Shown here in pieces: positions 46,975 through 58,480 of a DNA stretch of 64,000 bases. The stretch is taken from NCBI GenBank assembly GCA_028571685.1, contig CM053146.1:108227431-108291430 (forward strand). Direction: 5' to 3'. The position numbers and the translations under genes are program-made. The number at the start of each line of letters is the position of its first letter. The stretch's first letter is position 1. The notes under the pieces are model-generated. The model was not told where the DNA came from. It worked only from the letters and a program-made list of their open reading frames with translations, and made no database searches. Origin of the DNA: Heterohyrax brucei. Taxonomy: Eukaryota; Chordata; Mammalia; Hyracoidea; Procaviidae.

Positions 46975-47640
46975 TTTTTTTAAGTTGCATTTATTTATTT
47001 TTATTGCAATTAAGTGAAAGTATGCAATTCAAGTCAATTTTGCATACCCACCTCTCTCGCTCTATCTGCTCTCCCTACCCTGTGACAGCACACTCCTCCT
47101 TTTTGCTCTTACTACTAGTATCCTCCCCGTGAACATCTGTCCTGTCCTATCCACCCTCTCGTCTCCCCTCTAGAAGGAAACCTGTAGGACAGCCTTCTAT
47201 AAATGTATAAAACAATAAAGTACCCACACTACAAGCTCACTCTGTGTCGCTGAGTCCAGTCCATTCTTAGTTTGAAGTGTTGACCTCAGTACTGGTTTCA
47301 GGTCTGGGCAGCAGAAAGTTTAGGAGCCATGTTCCCAGGGGACCCTCCAGGTTGTCAGGTCATATATTCTGGTCTTTTAGTAGAGTTCTTGAGTTGCGCA
47401 CTTCTTTATCTCATGTTATGTTCTCTATCAAGGCTGTCTTTGTTGGTGGCTGGGCACCATCTGGCTCTTCTGGTCACATGCTGATGTAGTCTCCCAATCA
47501 TACAAGTCATTCTGTTTCCTGGGCTCATTTTCCGCCATCTTTGATGTTCTCAGTCGTCATCTGTTTCAGGTGGATTGGGACAAATTGATGTTCCTCAGAT
47601 GCCAGGTTGCTAGCTTTTAAGACCCCAGATGCTACTCACC
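46975..47640 (-). mobile_element. L1 3' UTR fragment, antisense, inside the sense L1 3' UTR
   Basis: Begins 'tttttttttaagttgcat' (an antisense poly-A), then 'attaagtgaaagtatgcaat', and ends near 'aagaccccagatgctactca'. The order parallels the antisense copy at 49970-50590. The host L1 tail resumes at about 47641. An internal rearrangement of one element is a less likely alternative. Confidence 0.7.
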
Positions 47641-47727
47641 AGTATGGGGTGCAGAAGACTGTGGAAGTTTTTGTATGGGAAACTGACTTGAATCATAAAC
47701 TTTCACTTAAAATACAATAAAAAGAAA

Positions 47728-49814
47728 AGAATATCTTGTTTCCTCAAAACTGTTCTTGATTTCAGCTTTCTCAAACTGTATGCAAAATTTAGAATACTAA
47801 AAATGGCTATGATAATATTTAAGTAAAAAAACACCTCTGTTCTTTGACTTTCCTTTGAGTTTCCTAAGTGGGTGCTAGTAACATAAATATTTGCTCTGTC
47901 ACCTTATAAAAGCAAGGATAACAGGAATCGTAAGATTTGTTTTCCATTCTCTAAATTTTAATCCCTCAAAATTATCGGGAGAGCTCCTTTCTTTACCAAA
48001 GTTAGGATAAAATTTAAAAAGCTTATCATTTCAAGGAGAAATTCAGCATTTGTAGGTTAACTATAGATAAATAAAATGTGTTAAATATGCTGCAATTATT
48101 ATGTATCTTCATGATAACAGCAAAAAAAGTACTCGTGTAGATAGGATAGCTGCACACAAGATTTTCTTCCAGGTTTAAATGTGCTTATCAGTTGGTGAAT
48201 TGCAAAGTACACTTTGTTGGATAAATGAAAGACCTGAAGCTTATTATCACTGTCCTTACTGTGGATAAGCTCTTCTTTGTGGGATAATCATTGATAAAAT
48301 CTTTACTAGTCAATTTTGTATGATATCTCAGTAGAGAACTCTACTTTCCTCCATTAAACACTGTAATTTGACAAAATAAATTGACAAGAGTTGTTCATAC
48401 TTCTCACCAAAAGATATGGACAGCTTTCCTTTTCAGCCATAAAATTCTACTTGATGTTAGATTGGGTGATTGAATGTTTTGGAAACACCATCAGATAAAG
48501 ACTTCATTCAAACTACACCAGAGAAGATCTTACCAGGTACTGCTAAAGCCTAACTTAGCAATGAAGCTCAGATAATACACACAGCTGAGTTAAATCAACA
48601 TCTTCCATCTGCAACATTAAAAATCTGAAAAATTACACCTAATGGAAACATTAAGCTGAAGTTTTCTGGAGAAGCTCCAGGAGCAGATGCACTATGGGAA
48701 TCTATAGTTAGCTAACTCAAGATCTTTGGGAAAAGCAGATAACTACCTAAGACAGAAAATTTGGTTTCAGCACTATCCTCACCCACAAAGCCACAGACCA
48801 AAAGCCACTAATTAGGCATATCTTCACACCTTTTTGGTTTTGATGCTCTAAGCCATTTTATTCTCCTTATTCTAGATTCTGAATTGTCAGTAGATGCCCC
48901 CTGAACTGTTAACTTGCCATCTTTCAGATACCCGGCCATTTCCTCAGACACTGGCAAAGTTAAACAACCTAAATTTAAATTAATAGGGAAAAACACTTGG
49001 TCATCTACAAAATACCCGAACAGACTGTGAGACATGTGGAACATGTTTAGTCATGAGTGATAATCCTCATGTTAATGTCGGTGGTTGCTGGGGACTCTAT
49101 TACTAGGTATGTTATTGCCACAGTCTTAAATGCTGCTATATGGCCACTGTCCTACCAGATGACTCAACAGATAGCCATCTAATAAAAATAACTCAAAGAT
49201 TTAATGTCATAGTTATAAAACAATCACCGTTACTAATGTGAAACACAATCAAGTCTTTTTAATAGATATAGTCACTATGCTGTTCACAGGTGTGGAAACA
49301 CAGTACTCATATTCTGCAAAGGAAAAGACCTAGAGAGTAAAACGGTCCTTCCGGCAATTAAGCTCTGCTGGAAAGTTGCAAAAATCACAGTCTCAATACT
49401 GCAAAACAGATGATCTGCATTAAGCCAAAAAATGTTGTGTATCTTAGAAAATCTAGGTTCAAATCTTTTTTAACACCAACTCATTCAGACACATATGTCC
49501 TGAGATAAGACCACAGACACATAGATCTGATAGTAACTCTCCATACGCATTTAAAGACAATAGACTGTTCAACAACTTGCCTGGTCAAGACTATTCTTTG
49601 AGGAATCTCACTCTCCAAATGCTGTAAATACTCCTTTTTAATTTTCCGCTCTTGAGATGCCCCATGGTTCTTCTGGCATGTCCTCTACCTTACTGAATCA
49701 AGCTAAACACACTTTGACTTCAGCTGTGTACCTCACGGTCTTGGCTTGGTAGCCTTTAAAAACCTTGTTAGTATTATTGAAACTTCCACTTTTCAGATCT
49801 TATTGAATAATTTC
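47728..49814. other. About 2 kb without recognised gene or repeat
   Basis: AT-rich. Frames of 60-80 codons have no motif. Probably unique sequence. Confidence 0.4.
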
Positions 49815-51600
49815 ATCTCAGAGCATCACTGTTCAATAGAACCTTCTGTGATGATGGAAAAAGTGTACAATCTGCACTGTCCACTACTAGCACGTGTAGG
49901 CATTGACGACTTGGAATATGACTAGTAGGACTGAAGATCTTAAGCCTTAGTTTGTAATATTATTATTATTGTACTTTAGCTGAAAGTTTATAGAACAAAT
50001 TAGTTTCTCATTAAACAGTTAGTACATCTATTGTTTTATGACGTTGTTTGACAACACCACAAGGGTCAATACTCTCCCTTCTCAACCTCGGGTTCCCTAC
50101 TACTAACTCTCCTGTCCCCTCCTGTCTTCTAGCCCTTACCCCTCGGCTTTCATGCCCCTTTGGTCTCATTTTGTTTTATGGGCCTGTTCAATCTTTTGCT
50201 GAAGGATGAACCCCAGGAGTAACTCCATTACTGAGCTGAAAGAGTGTCCAGTAGCCTTTCTCTCAGAGTTTCTCCAATACCTATCAGGCTAGGAAGTCTG
50301 GGCCTTGTTTTTGCATTAGAATTCTGCTCTCCATTTTTCTGCGGTTCTGTCTGGGGCTCTCTGTTGTGATCCCTGTCAGAGGAGACAGTGGTGGTAGCCA
50401 GGCACCGTCTGGTTGTACTGGACTCAGTTTGGAGGAGGCCATTGTAGATGTGGTCCACTAATCCTTTAGACTAATCTTTCCCTTGCACCTTTAGTTTTCT
50501 TCATTCTTGCTTGATCCCAGGGAGGTGAGGCCAGTGGAGTATCCTAGATGGCCACTCAAAAGATTTTAAGATCCCAGATGCTATGCACCAAAGTAGAATG
50601 TAGAGTATTTTCCTTGTAAACTGTGTTATGCCAAATGAGCTAGGTGTTCCCCAGATCCATGGTCCCGACAGCCTTCAGCCCAGCAGTTTGGTCCCTCAGG
50701 GAGTTTGGATGTTTTTAACAGAGCTTCCATAACTTGCCTTGTACAAATTGTGCTGGCTTCCCCAGTATTGCGTGCTGTCTTACCCTTCACCAAAGTTACC
50801 ACTTTTCTACTATCTATTTAGTCTTTTTCTATCCCCACGTCTCACCACCTCGATAACCATCAAAGATCGTTTCTTTTTGTACGTAAACCGTTTCATGAGT
50901 TTTTACAGTAGGGTCTCGTGTACTATTTGTCCATTTGTGACTAACTTATTTTACTCAGCACAATGCCGTCCAGACCTATCCATGTTGTGCAGTGCTTCAC
51001 AGAGTTGCCGTTGTTCTTTATTGTCGTGTAACACTCCACTGTGTGTACGTACCACAGTTTCCTTATCCATTCATCTGCTGATGGGCACCTAGGTTGTTTC
51101 CAACTTTTTGCTATTGTGAACAGTGCTCCAAGGAACATTTGTGTGCATATGTCTATTTGTGTGACAACTCTTATTTCTCTAGGATATGTTCCTAGGAGTG
51201 GGATTGCTGGATCATGTGGTATTTCTATTTCTAGCTTTCCAAGAAAGCACCACATTGTTTTCAAGAAAATGGTTGTATTATTTTGCATTCCTATCAGCAG
51301 TGCATAAGAGTTTTGACATCCCTGGAGCTTCTCCAACACTTGCTATTTCCCATTGTTTTGATTCAAGGCGGTGATGTCAGGGTAAGGCAGCTCACTGTCG
51401 TTTTGATTTGCATTTCTCTAATGGCTACTGTTCAGGAGCATTACTTCATGTGTCTGTTGGCCACTTACATGTCTTCTTTGGTAAAGTGTCTGTTTCCTTT
51501 GTGCATTTTTTAATTGGATTTAATTTGTAAATTTAATTAATTTAAATTAAATAGCTGCATGTGACTAGAAGTTATCATATTTGACAGCGCAGTCTTAGAT
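49815..51600. mobile_element. Ancient inverted-repeat DNA element, split by an L1
   Basis: The left part (49815-49960: 'tgttcaatagaaccttctgt', 'tctgcactgtccactact') and right part (about 51515-51598: 'aaattaaatagctgcatgtg', 'tatttgacagcgcagtctta') are the two ends of a common mammalian element with long inverted ends. An antisense L1 of about 1.55 kb separates them. I do not know its name. Confidence 0.55.
49963..51513 (-). mobile_element. L1 ORF2 C-terminus and 3' UTR, antisense
   Basis: On the minus strand the ORF2 C-terminus is readable: PHDPAIPLLGTYPREIR, then AKSWKQPRCPSADEWIRKLW and YTTIKN, all hallmarks of mammalian L1 ORF2p ends. The 3' UTR follows at 49970-50930 and the element ends in an AAT-type tail near 49963. 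It is 5'-truncated in ORF2. The 132-codon minus-strand frame at 50941-51339 is this remnant. Confidence 0.9.
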
Positions 51601-52050
51601 CATGTACCCGTTCCGACTCTGCTAGTACAGTTTATCAATGAGGACATTCTTCTCAGGTAGTGATGTGCCCTAATTATTTCCCTATTCTGCAAAGTCATAT
51701 AGTAACTCTCTGAATGGATGCACAAAGTAAGAATAGCTGTTAGGTAGGGAAGGTAAACTTTACCTCTTGCCTTTTCAGGAAACAGTTTTGGTTGCACAGA
51801 AGTGATCTTTCTCATTTTCTAACTCAACTAGCCTTACTGACCAGAGTTGGTATTATTCTATACATGCATCAGCCAAAGCTATCATTCTGATTTGGGTGGG
51901 GCAGAGTGGTAATACCACTGAGTTTGTGACTTCAGATCCATGGAATGCTTTTTTTTTTTGGAAATTCTATGAAGATTCTAACATGTGGTAAACTTTCCCT
52001 TTTATTTTCCTTTGCTAATGTGAGTTTCCATCATTTTAGTTACCTTAATG
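51601..52050. other. Unassigned sequence
   Basis: No gene or repeat recognised. Confidence 0.4.
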
Positions 52051-52210
52051 GGTAATCCTGGTGGCATAGCAGTTAACTGCCACATCTGCTAACTAAAGAT
52101 TGGCAGTTTGAATCCACCAGGTGCTCCTTGGAAGCTCTATAGGGCAGTTCTACTCTGTCCTATAGTGTCACTATGAGTCAGAATTGACTTGACAGCATTG
52201 GGTTTGTTTT
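52051..52210 (+). repeat. AfroSINE, sense
   Basis: 'ggtaatcctggtggcatagc', 'tgaatccaccaggtgctcct', 'tctgtcctatagtgtcacta'. Near full-length. Confidence 0.95.
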
Positions 52211-52225
52211 TTTCAGTAATGAGTA

Positions 52226-52437
52226 TTTAAAGGAGGCCCTGGATTATGCTAACAATTACTTTCTTGGTTACTAACTGAAAGGTTGGTGGCTCAAATATAC
52301 TAAGAGACATCTCAGAAGAAAGTGTTTGTGATCTTCTTGTGAAAGATTAGCCACTGAAAACCCAATGGAGCACAGTTTACCTCTGACACATAAAAGGTCA
52401 CCATGAGTCAGAGTAGAGTTTATGGCAACTGGTTTTT
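52226..52437 (+). repeat. AfroSINE long form, sense, diverged
   Basis: 'tactaactgaaaggttggtg', 'gtgaaagattagccactgaa' and 'aaaggtcaccatgagtcaga'. An older long-form copy directly after a short-form copy. Confidence 0.75.
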
Positions 52438-52518
52438 ACTAAGCATATAACTTCAAAGATTCACAGTTCTTTACTGGATTACCCTGATGAAGGCTTTTCT
52501 TTTTCCCTGCTGTGATAA

Positions 52519-52675
52519 AACCAAAACCAAACCCGTTGTCATCAAGTTGATTCTGACTCACAGTAACCATATAGGACAAAGTAAGACTGCTCCATAGAAT
52601 TTCCAAGAAGCGCCTGGTGGATTGGAACTATAGACCTTTTCGTTAGCGGCTGTACCACTACATCACCAGGGTTTC
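52519..52675 (-). repeat. AfroSINE, antisense
   Basis: 'aaaccaaaaccaaacccgtt', 'catataggacaaagtaagac', 'aagaagcgcctggtggattg', ending 'caccagggtttc'. Full-length. Confidence 0.95.
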
Positions 52676-52879
52676 TATATGGGAACATCAAACTATGAAA
52701 ACTAATAATTTATTATGTTTGAAGTCTTATGAGATCCCTCTTTAGGTGGTACTTCAATGGCTCAAAATTAGATGTTGGTTTCCTAGGTCATAAGTAGGAA
52801 ATCACTGCCTAGTTTGGGTTTCTCTGGCAGCTGTGATGGCTTTTTACTTGTTTTCTTATCTTGAATTTTCCACTTCTAT

Positions 52880-53870
52880 GTCACATTCTATTTTGTTATT
52901 AGAGTTGAAGAACAGACTTAATCACATCACTGCCTTAAGAATATACATTGCCTCCCTTTAAGCCTGTAGAATGAAGCCCATACTCCTTATGAAGGTGTAT
53001 GTAAGGTCCTTCCTCCATGATGATTCCAATTACCCTTTCAATTCTAGCTCCTGCCACTTTCTCCCACAAAATCTTGGATTTTGTATGCTCCATGAGAACA
53101 AGGATCATGGCACACTATTCCACACCACCGACCATCTGACACAGAGACAGGCAGGCAGGTAACCTAAAAGACAGAATTGGCAGGATGGAGACTGTGATGA
53201 ACTGATGAGTGCATGCCCCTCCTGAAGTGGGAGGGGGTGTGGGAGCCAGTACTCAGCTCCAATCACTCGCTGCCATGTGGGAATGTGGGCCCAGCGTTGC
53301 CAGATCTTCTGATTTTTTTTTTAAGAGAAGCCAGAAATCTGGAATTTTATGAGAAATCTTCCAATTTTTAAATCTTGGCAACTAATTCAAAATATTTTTA
53401 AAACACTATGTAGTCCAAAAAAAGAAAAAAAAGTCTGCCAGCTGAATTGGATGGGACACCAGTCTGTGACCTCTGTAGTAAGAGCCAGGAAATGTTTGCT
53501 AAATACCTAGCCTTCTACTTCACCCACATTGAACTTCCTGCCATTCCCCAAACATGCCATGTACTTTGTCTCCTTCTTCAGCATTGGGTCTTGGTATTAT
53601 CTCTGCCAAGAATGTCCTCCTCATTCTCTACTCATAAACTCCTACTCATCCTTCAGGACCGAGCTGAAATGTCACTTCCCTGGAGAGGTTCACTGTCCCT
53701 GAGGAGGGGTGGCCCGGACACTGCCTGGACTTGGTTATAACACGTACCAGGTCTGTGAGCGTCCTTAAGGACCAGGAAAGTCTCTCTTACAAATCTTCTC
53801 TGGCACCTCACACAGGGTCTGGCACATAGTAGGCTCTCACTAAATGTTTGTTGAATGGATATGTTCCCAT
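52880..53870 (+). repeat. L2 LINE 3' region, sense, interrupted
   Basis: 'cactgccttaagaatataca', 'ctttaagcctgtagaatgaa' and later 'cttcaggaccgagctgaaat', 'gtctggcacatagtaggctc', 'taaatgtttgttgaatgg' follow the L2 3' order. Bases about 53110-53440 do not fit and may be an insertion. Confidence 0.75.
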
Positions 53871-54724
53871 CGGAATGAATATATGAGATTTCCTGAGGAA
53901 ATAAACACTTTTCATTTCCTCCCATCTTTGCCATGTTGATTTCAATGTGGTAGGCAATCCCATCTGTGGATGCTGGTGTCCTTTTTCAGTTCTACACTGT
54001 GTGCAGACTGTACTCGTTTGGGAGCTCTCCACTGTTACCATACTCATTGGCTTAGGGTTAAGCGCTTCTAGGCAGATGGCTATGGAACTATTCGTCTTAA
54101 ATGGATAAATTATTCACACTGGTTTTCAAGAAACGAAGGTGTTGAAGAGTTATTTCCTCCATGACCTGGTTGACAGTTTTATAGCAATAAAATAATTACA
54201 TGCTGGGTCAGGTATTTCCAATAAAAAAATATGCCCACTAATTCTGTAATTTTGCAACGTTACCTTCTTTAGTTGAGGAATTTCATTCCTCAAAACTGTT
54301 TTGGGTTTATGTTTGTTGTCTATTGTGAGAATGCCAGTTTAAATGATTTCATATGAAACACGAAAGCCACTCCAATCCATCCTTACCTCTGTTAAAGTAA
54401 AACCATAAGGACTTCTAATTCCTAGTTTCCTGTATACACCCCATACTTCCCAGAAAACAAGCCCATCCATATAATTTGACCACATATCCACCCACCTCCC
54501 CCCAACAAAAACCTCCGTAGATTCCACACATATACATGCATATACACAAAGAAATGTAGTAAGCAATTTGCATATAATCATTATTTCTATACAGTAAGAT
54601 TCAAATTAGACTTTCCCTTCTGGAATGTGATGCACTCATACGTTAACTAAGAACGGACATCGCTTTTGTCTCCTTAAGTCCATACACTCCACTGTTCTGC
54701 TCCTCTGAAATTTTCTTTTTCCAG
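53871..54724. other. Unassigned sequence
   Basis: No gene or repeat recognised. If 54725 is an exon, this would be intron, and its last 30 bases carry a good pyrimidine tract. Confidence 0.4.
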
Positions 54725-54838
54725 GATTTGGACAAAATTTTTCTGAAAATGGAGAAGGGCTTTGAACAAAAGACAAAAATGTTTCTTAAAGTTATCAACA
54801 GAAATTTTCTCTCTTATTCAGGAGCAATAGAGAACCAA
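54725..54838 (+). CDS. Candidate internal coding exon, gene unknown
   Basis: The segment is 114 bases, exactly 38 codons, with no stop. It is preceded by a strong acceptor (pyrimidine-rich, 'attttctttttccag') and followed by a strong donor (CAA then 'gtaaga'). It is symmetric, phase 0 at both ends. The product is basic and probably helical: DLDKIFLKMEKGFEQK, then TKMFLKVINRNFL and SYSGAIENQ, in keeping with a coiled-coil segment. I do not recognise the gene. No second exon is clear within the window, although 55249-55467 is also open. It could be a chance match or an abandoned exon. Confidence 0.35.
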
Positions 54839-57800
54839 GTAAGATCTGAAAGAATACCTCCTCATCCATTCCCACCCTCACTCCTACAAAATTTTAAAGA
54901 TAGCAGAAAGAATAAAAGAAAAGAAACAGCAAAAGCCAATACAGTTTTTTTTATCTAATACAGTTCAAATTTGACATGATCCAAAAGATGACTAAAATTC
55001 TGATGTAATAAATTCTAAATAGCAAAAATTAAAAAGAATAAAGGTCTCACATGTTTTGTTCTCCAAGATCATATATCATTTTTTGACAATAACTGACAGA
55101 TTACTGTACAAATATGGAATGTGATCATGAAACAGTATTTCTTCTTTCCCCTACAATATTTTCTCCAAAAATATCACTAATAGGATTATTCAGTTAAGGT
55201 CCCTGAGAACTCCAGAAAAAAAGGTCAGTGTAAAACACAAAGCTGTGCTTGGAAGTGAAGTTGAATCACAATCCTAATCTCTCTACTCTGCCCTCACAAA
55301 CAAGAAACCAGAGGCAAAAAATATACCAAGTCATCAAAGTGCCACTGATTAATTTAAATGACTTCCCAGCAGTAGGACTGAAAGTGAATGAGAAAGTGGA
55401 AGCTCTCAGCAAGGAATTTGAAGGTCAGAATTTTGAGCACCAAAACTGGAGGAACCTTGGTCACTAACTAGCATTACACATCAGTCTCCCTACCTATTTG
55501 TCACATTTTCACGCATCCTAGTATTAGTGGTTGTTGATAACCACTATGGATGCAAATGGGATGAAGATACAGGCTTTGAGAACAGGAGGCTGCTCTCTGA
55601 ACAGGGCAGTGAGGCCACATTGTTGATGTTTAATGGGTTCTTGGCTCTCCTGAACCCTGAGTTTCCCTAATCTTTTGCTAAGCAAAGGTTTGTTTCATTT
55701 TGTCCTCTTTGGCCTTTCTCGATTCCTGTCCACTCATTATAAAGCATTTTCAGAAACTACTGATGAAGGCAGAACCACTATGAATGAGTAAGATGTTGAA
55801 TGGAAAAAAAACAATTGCATGTGCAAGTTAAGGGACACCAGGAAGAAGGTGACGTGGTCTTAGAATAGAGTTAGCTATTAGTGAAGAAAGCAAAGGACTT
55901 TACTTGGGCATTTCTTGCCCCCACTGAGTAAAGCTTATTCTAAGTTTAATATTCACAGACTATAATAGGGGAAACACCACACAAGGATGGCACTTAGAAT
56001 TTCCAAATGGGAGACTATAGCAGGTCATTTTTGAACTAAAAAATTCTACTTGTCTCTAAAGTTTTCTGTATGGTAGGCATATCTGTTTATTAGAATATAA
56101 AATTTTTTACAACCTTTTTAGAGTTCCAAAACCAGAAATACAAAAGTACAGTTTATATTCTTTACCTGGAAAACTTGTTGTCATCTATAACGAAAAAAAA
56201 AAAGTGGTTTTGATGGTCCCAAATGTATCCAAATAAGCAGTTAAGAATACACAATGTGCATATGTCACATCAAAAGAGGTATTGCAATTTAAGGATTGTG
56301 GGGGTAAAAATAAAACCCAAATCTGCCACAGTTTCATAGATATGTGCTTCATCCTCTGTCTGAGCTATTTGGTATGAACATTGCCATGCCTGCACAAACA
56401 TGACACAAACCTTGGTGGAAAGTGAGCCAGGCTTTGGGTTCCAGAAAGCCCTGTGATGGGATGGTTGACCAGTTTTCACCCCCCTCCGGGGGCCACCACG
56501 CTTTAAAGGAACTCATCTGTCTTTAAAGGACCGACATGCAGACAGATTGCTTATCTGCACTTGTATTCTGAAATGGAGATGCCCCTGGTTGACGTGGAAA
56601 ACTTTGTTACCAAGAATAGAGCCAGGAGAATTGTACCTTGTGCTCACCAAGGCGTCCCTGTAGGCATAACAGGTTCCTCTTTCACTGAGCCTACAGGTAC
56701 TCTGCAGAGTAGTTGGAAATGTTGGGCCCATGACGTCTCCATGTGGTGCACAGAGAATGCACTTTGAGAAATTAGGGGCCTTGCCACAAAAATTATATTT
56801 GTCACACTTGGGTGCCAAATGAGTGACTTTTTTAGTTCTATTTGTATATGCTTATAATGATCATAATACTCAGTAAAAGTTACTGACAACAGAGCTAAAA
56901 TTGTCCTTACCACACTGTCACATGTTTATTAAACATCTTACCAGGCCTTGTGTTGACTCAAAGAGAAATGTGAAAGAGCACACGTGCGGGGCACTAGAAA
57001 GAGATGACAAAGACCAGGCGGTGGATGCTAAGGGGATGACCGCAAAGCCGAAGAGGGAGCTCAGGGTACTCCACATCCAATCTCAGTTCTGGCAAGTTCT
57101 TAAGACCCAAGTTCACAGGCAAGGTGAAAATCTCAAGTTTCATTATCACTATAATCTAACCCTACTGAAACCTGAATACCAAACGTATTCCCATCCAGTC
57201 CATTCCAACTCACAGGGACCCTACTAATGCCCCTGAATTTCCTTTCATCCTTACACTAGTCCAACCAGATTTGGCCTACTTCACATGTGCAGAAAGGCCA
57301 GATTTGGCCCAACTTCCAGGCCCAGAACTGCCATCTATGACTGCTAATTGACCTCCACAGGGGACGCAGAGACAGGAGGAGGGAATCTGAAGGAAAGCCA
57401 TCACCTACACTCTATTTCGAAGTGAGAGGTCTGACAAGAACCACATCACTTCCTGTTTCCTGGCCACCCCCTAGTGTTTTCCCTTCCCAGACCACTTATA
57501 TGGCAACCATTTTGCTGCCCAAATTACACGGAAGCACTGCCCACCCACAGCTCATGGAGCTGAGGTGAGCACCTCCTCCCAGCAATTTGCTCTGCTCATT
57601 ACAGTCAAGTTACTTTCTGTTTTCTTCTGTTATGTACCAGATGAGAAAAAAAAGGGGGGGCTTCCATTTTGAATTCATCTTTGACAATAAATATCTAAAC
57701 ATTGGCATACCACACCCTGTGGAGATGTTCAGCCTGCGTGTGGCATCAACAGCTGAGCGAGGGAAAGACACAGTCACAACTCTCATCTCCCTCTCACTCA

Positions 57801-58127
57801 GGTGCTTTGAGTCTTTCAGGAAAATGTCGTAGGTTCTTCCTGAAGTATTGCAATCTCTGCCTCTTTTGACTCTTCTATTATGTAATGGTCACTGAGTTTT
57901 AGAAATTAAAGTTGAAAATGTGAACCTTACGACTTGGTCGAGGGTGGTTAATGGAGCTTAGCGTAACTGGATTTTTGGTTCCAAGTGGTGAGTTGTAGCT
58001 TAGAGGAGGTATATAAGTGAGGGATGTGGGAGACTGGTTGAATAGAGACAGTAGAGACAGAAAGGAAAGATTTCAGAGAGAACATTTAGGCAGCAGGAGG
58101 TTTTAACAGGGTTTCACGACTACTTGG
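54839..58127. other. About 3.3 kb mostly unassigned
   Basis: Bases 55249-55467 are open for 72 codons (ending WRNLGH) with no supporting signal. Near 56740-56765 there is a short antisense end resembling hAT MITEs. Near 57185-57230 there is a SINE-tail scrap ('catccagtccattccaactc'). No gene is recognised. Frames of up to 108 codons at 56500-57230 have no motif. Confidence 0.4.
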
Positions 58128-58290
58128 AGCACTGGTGGGGCTGTACTTAAGAGCTTGGCTGCTAACCAAAAGGTTGGCAGTTTGAATCCACCAGTTGCTT
58201 CTTGGAAGCCTTATGGGGCAGTTCAACTCTACCCTATGGGCTTCCGATGAGTCAGAATGCACTGGAGGGCAGGAGTTAACAGCTTTCAGA
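58128..58290 (+). repeat. AfroSINE, sense
   Basis: 'gcttggctgctaaccaaaag', 'gtttgaatccaccagttgct', 'tatggggcagttcaactcta'. Confidence 0.9.
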
Positions 58291-58302
58291 GGTTATTTAA
58301 GA

Positions 58303-58480
58303 AGCCCCGAAGGTACGGTGGTTAAGTGCTCAGCCACCTAACTAAAAGATGAGTGATTCAAACCCACCAGCTGTCCCACAGGAAAAGGATGTAACATTCT
58401 GCTATCTAAAGATTATACCCTAGAAAATCCTATGGGACAATTCTACTCTGTCCTATAGGGTCAACTGACTGCAATGGGTA
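58303..58480 (+). repeat. AfroSINE long form, sense
   Basis: 'taagtgctcagccacctaac', 'ttcaaacccaccagctgtcc', 'aaaatcctatgggacaattc', 'ctctgtcctatagggtcaac'. Directly after a short-form copy in the same direction. Confidence 0.85.

Larger units (their letters stand above)
40030..47727 (+). mobile_element. L1 element with nested insertions and a reverse transcriptase deletion
   Basis: A sense L1 in pieces. The 5' end 'aggcagggctaagatggtgg' lies near 40032, an ORF1 or inter-ORF region runs about 40960-42309, and ORF2 endonuclease sequence starts near 43060 with NVNRLN and has IIVGDLN near 44020. The start of the reverse transcriptase (WFFEKINKIDKP) lies near 45225, then it jumps near 45425 to the ORF2 C-terminus and a 3' UTR. 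The final tail 'ttcacttaaaatacaataaa' ends at about 47727. Insertions at 41263, 42310, 43328, 44136 and about 46975 are listed separately. The palm motif is absent and there are many stops, so it is dead. Confidence 0.85.

Noticed and set aside
50941-51339. 132-codon minus-strand frame
   Set aside because: It is the C-terminus of L1 ORF2 (PAIPLLG, WKQP, DEWI motifs) in a truncated antisense L1, not a host gene.
55249-55467. 72-codon open frame as a second exon of the candidate gene at 54725
   Set aside because: No acceptor in the right phase could be seen. The best local 'cag' sites lead to immediate stops in phase 0.
56513-57227. Cluster of overlapping 68-108 codon frames on both strands
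   Set aside because: No motif or splice signal, and both strands are open at once, which points to base composition.
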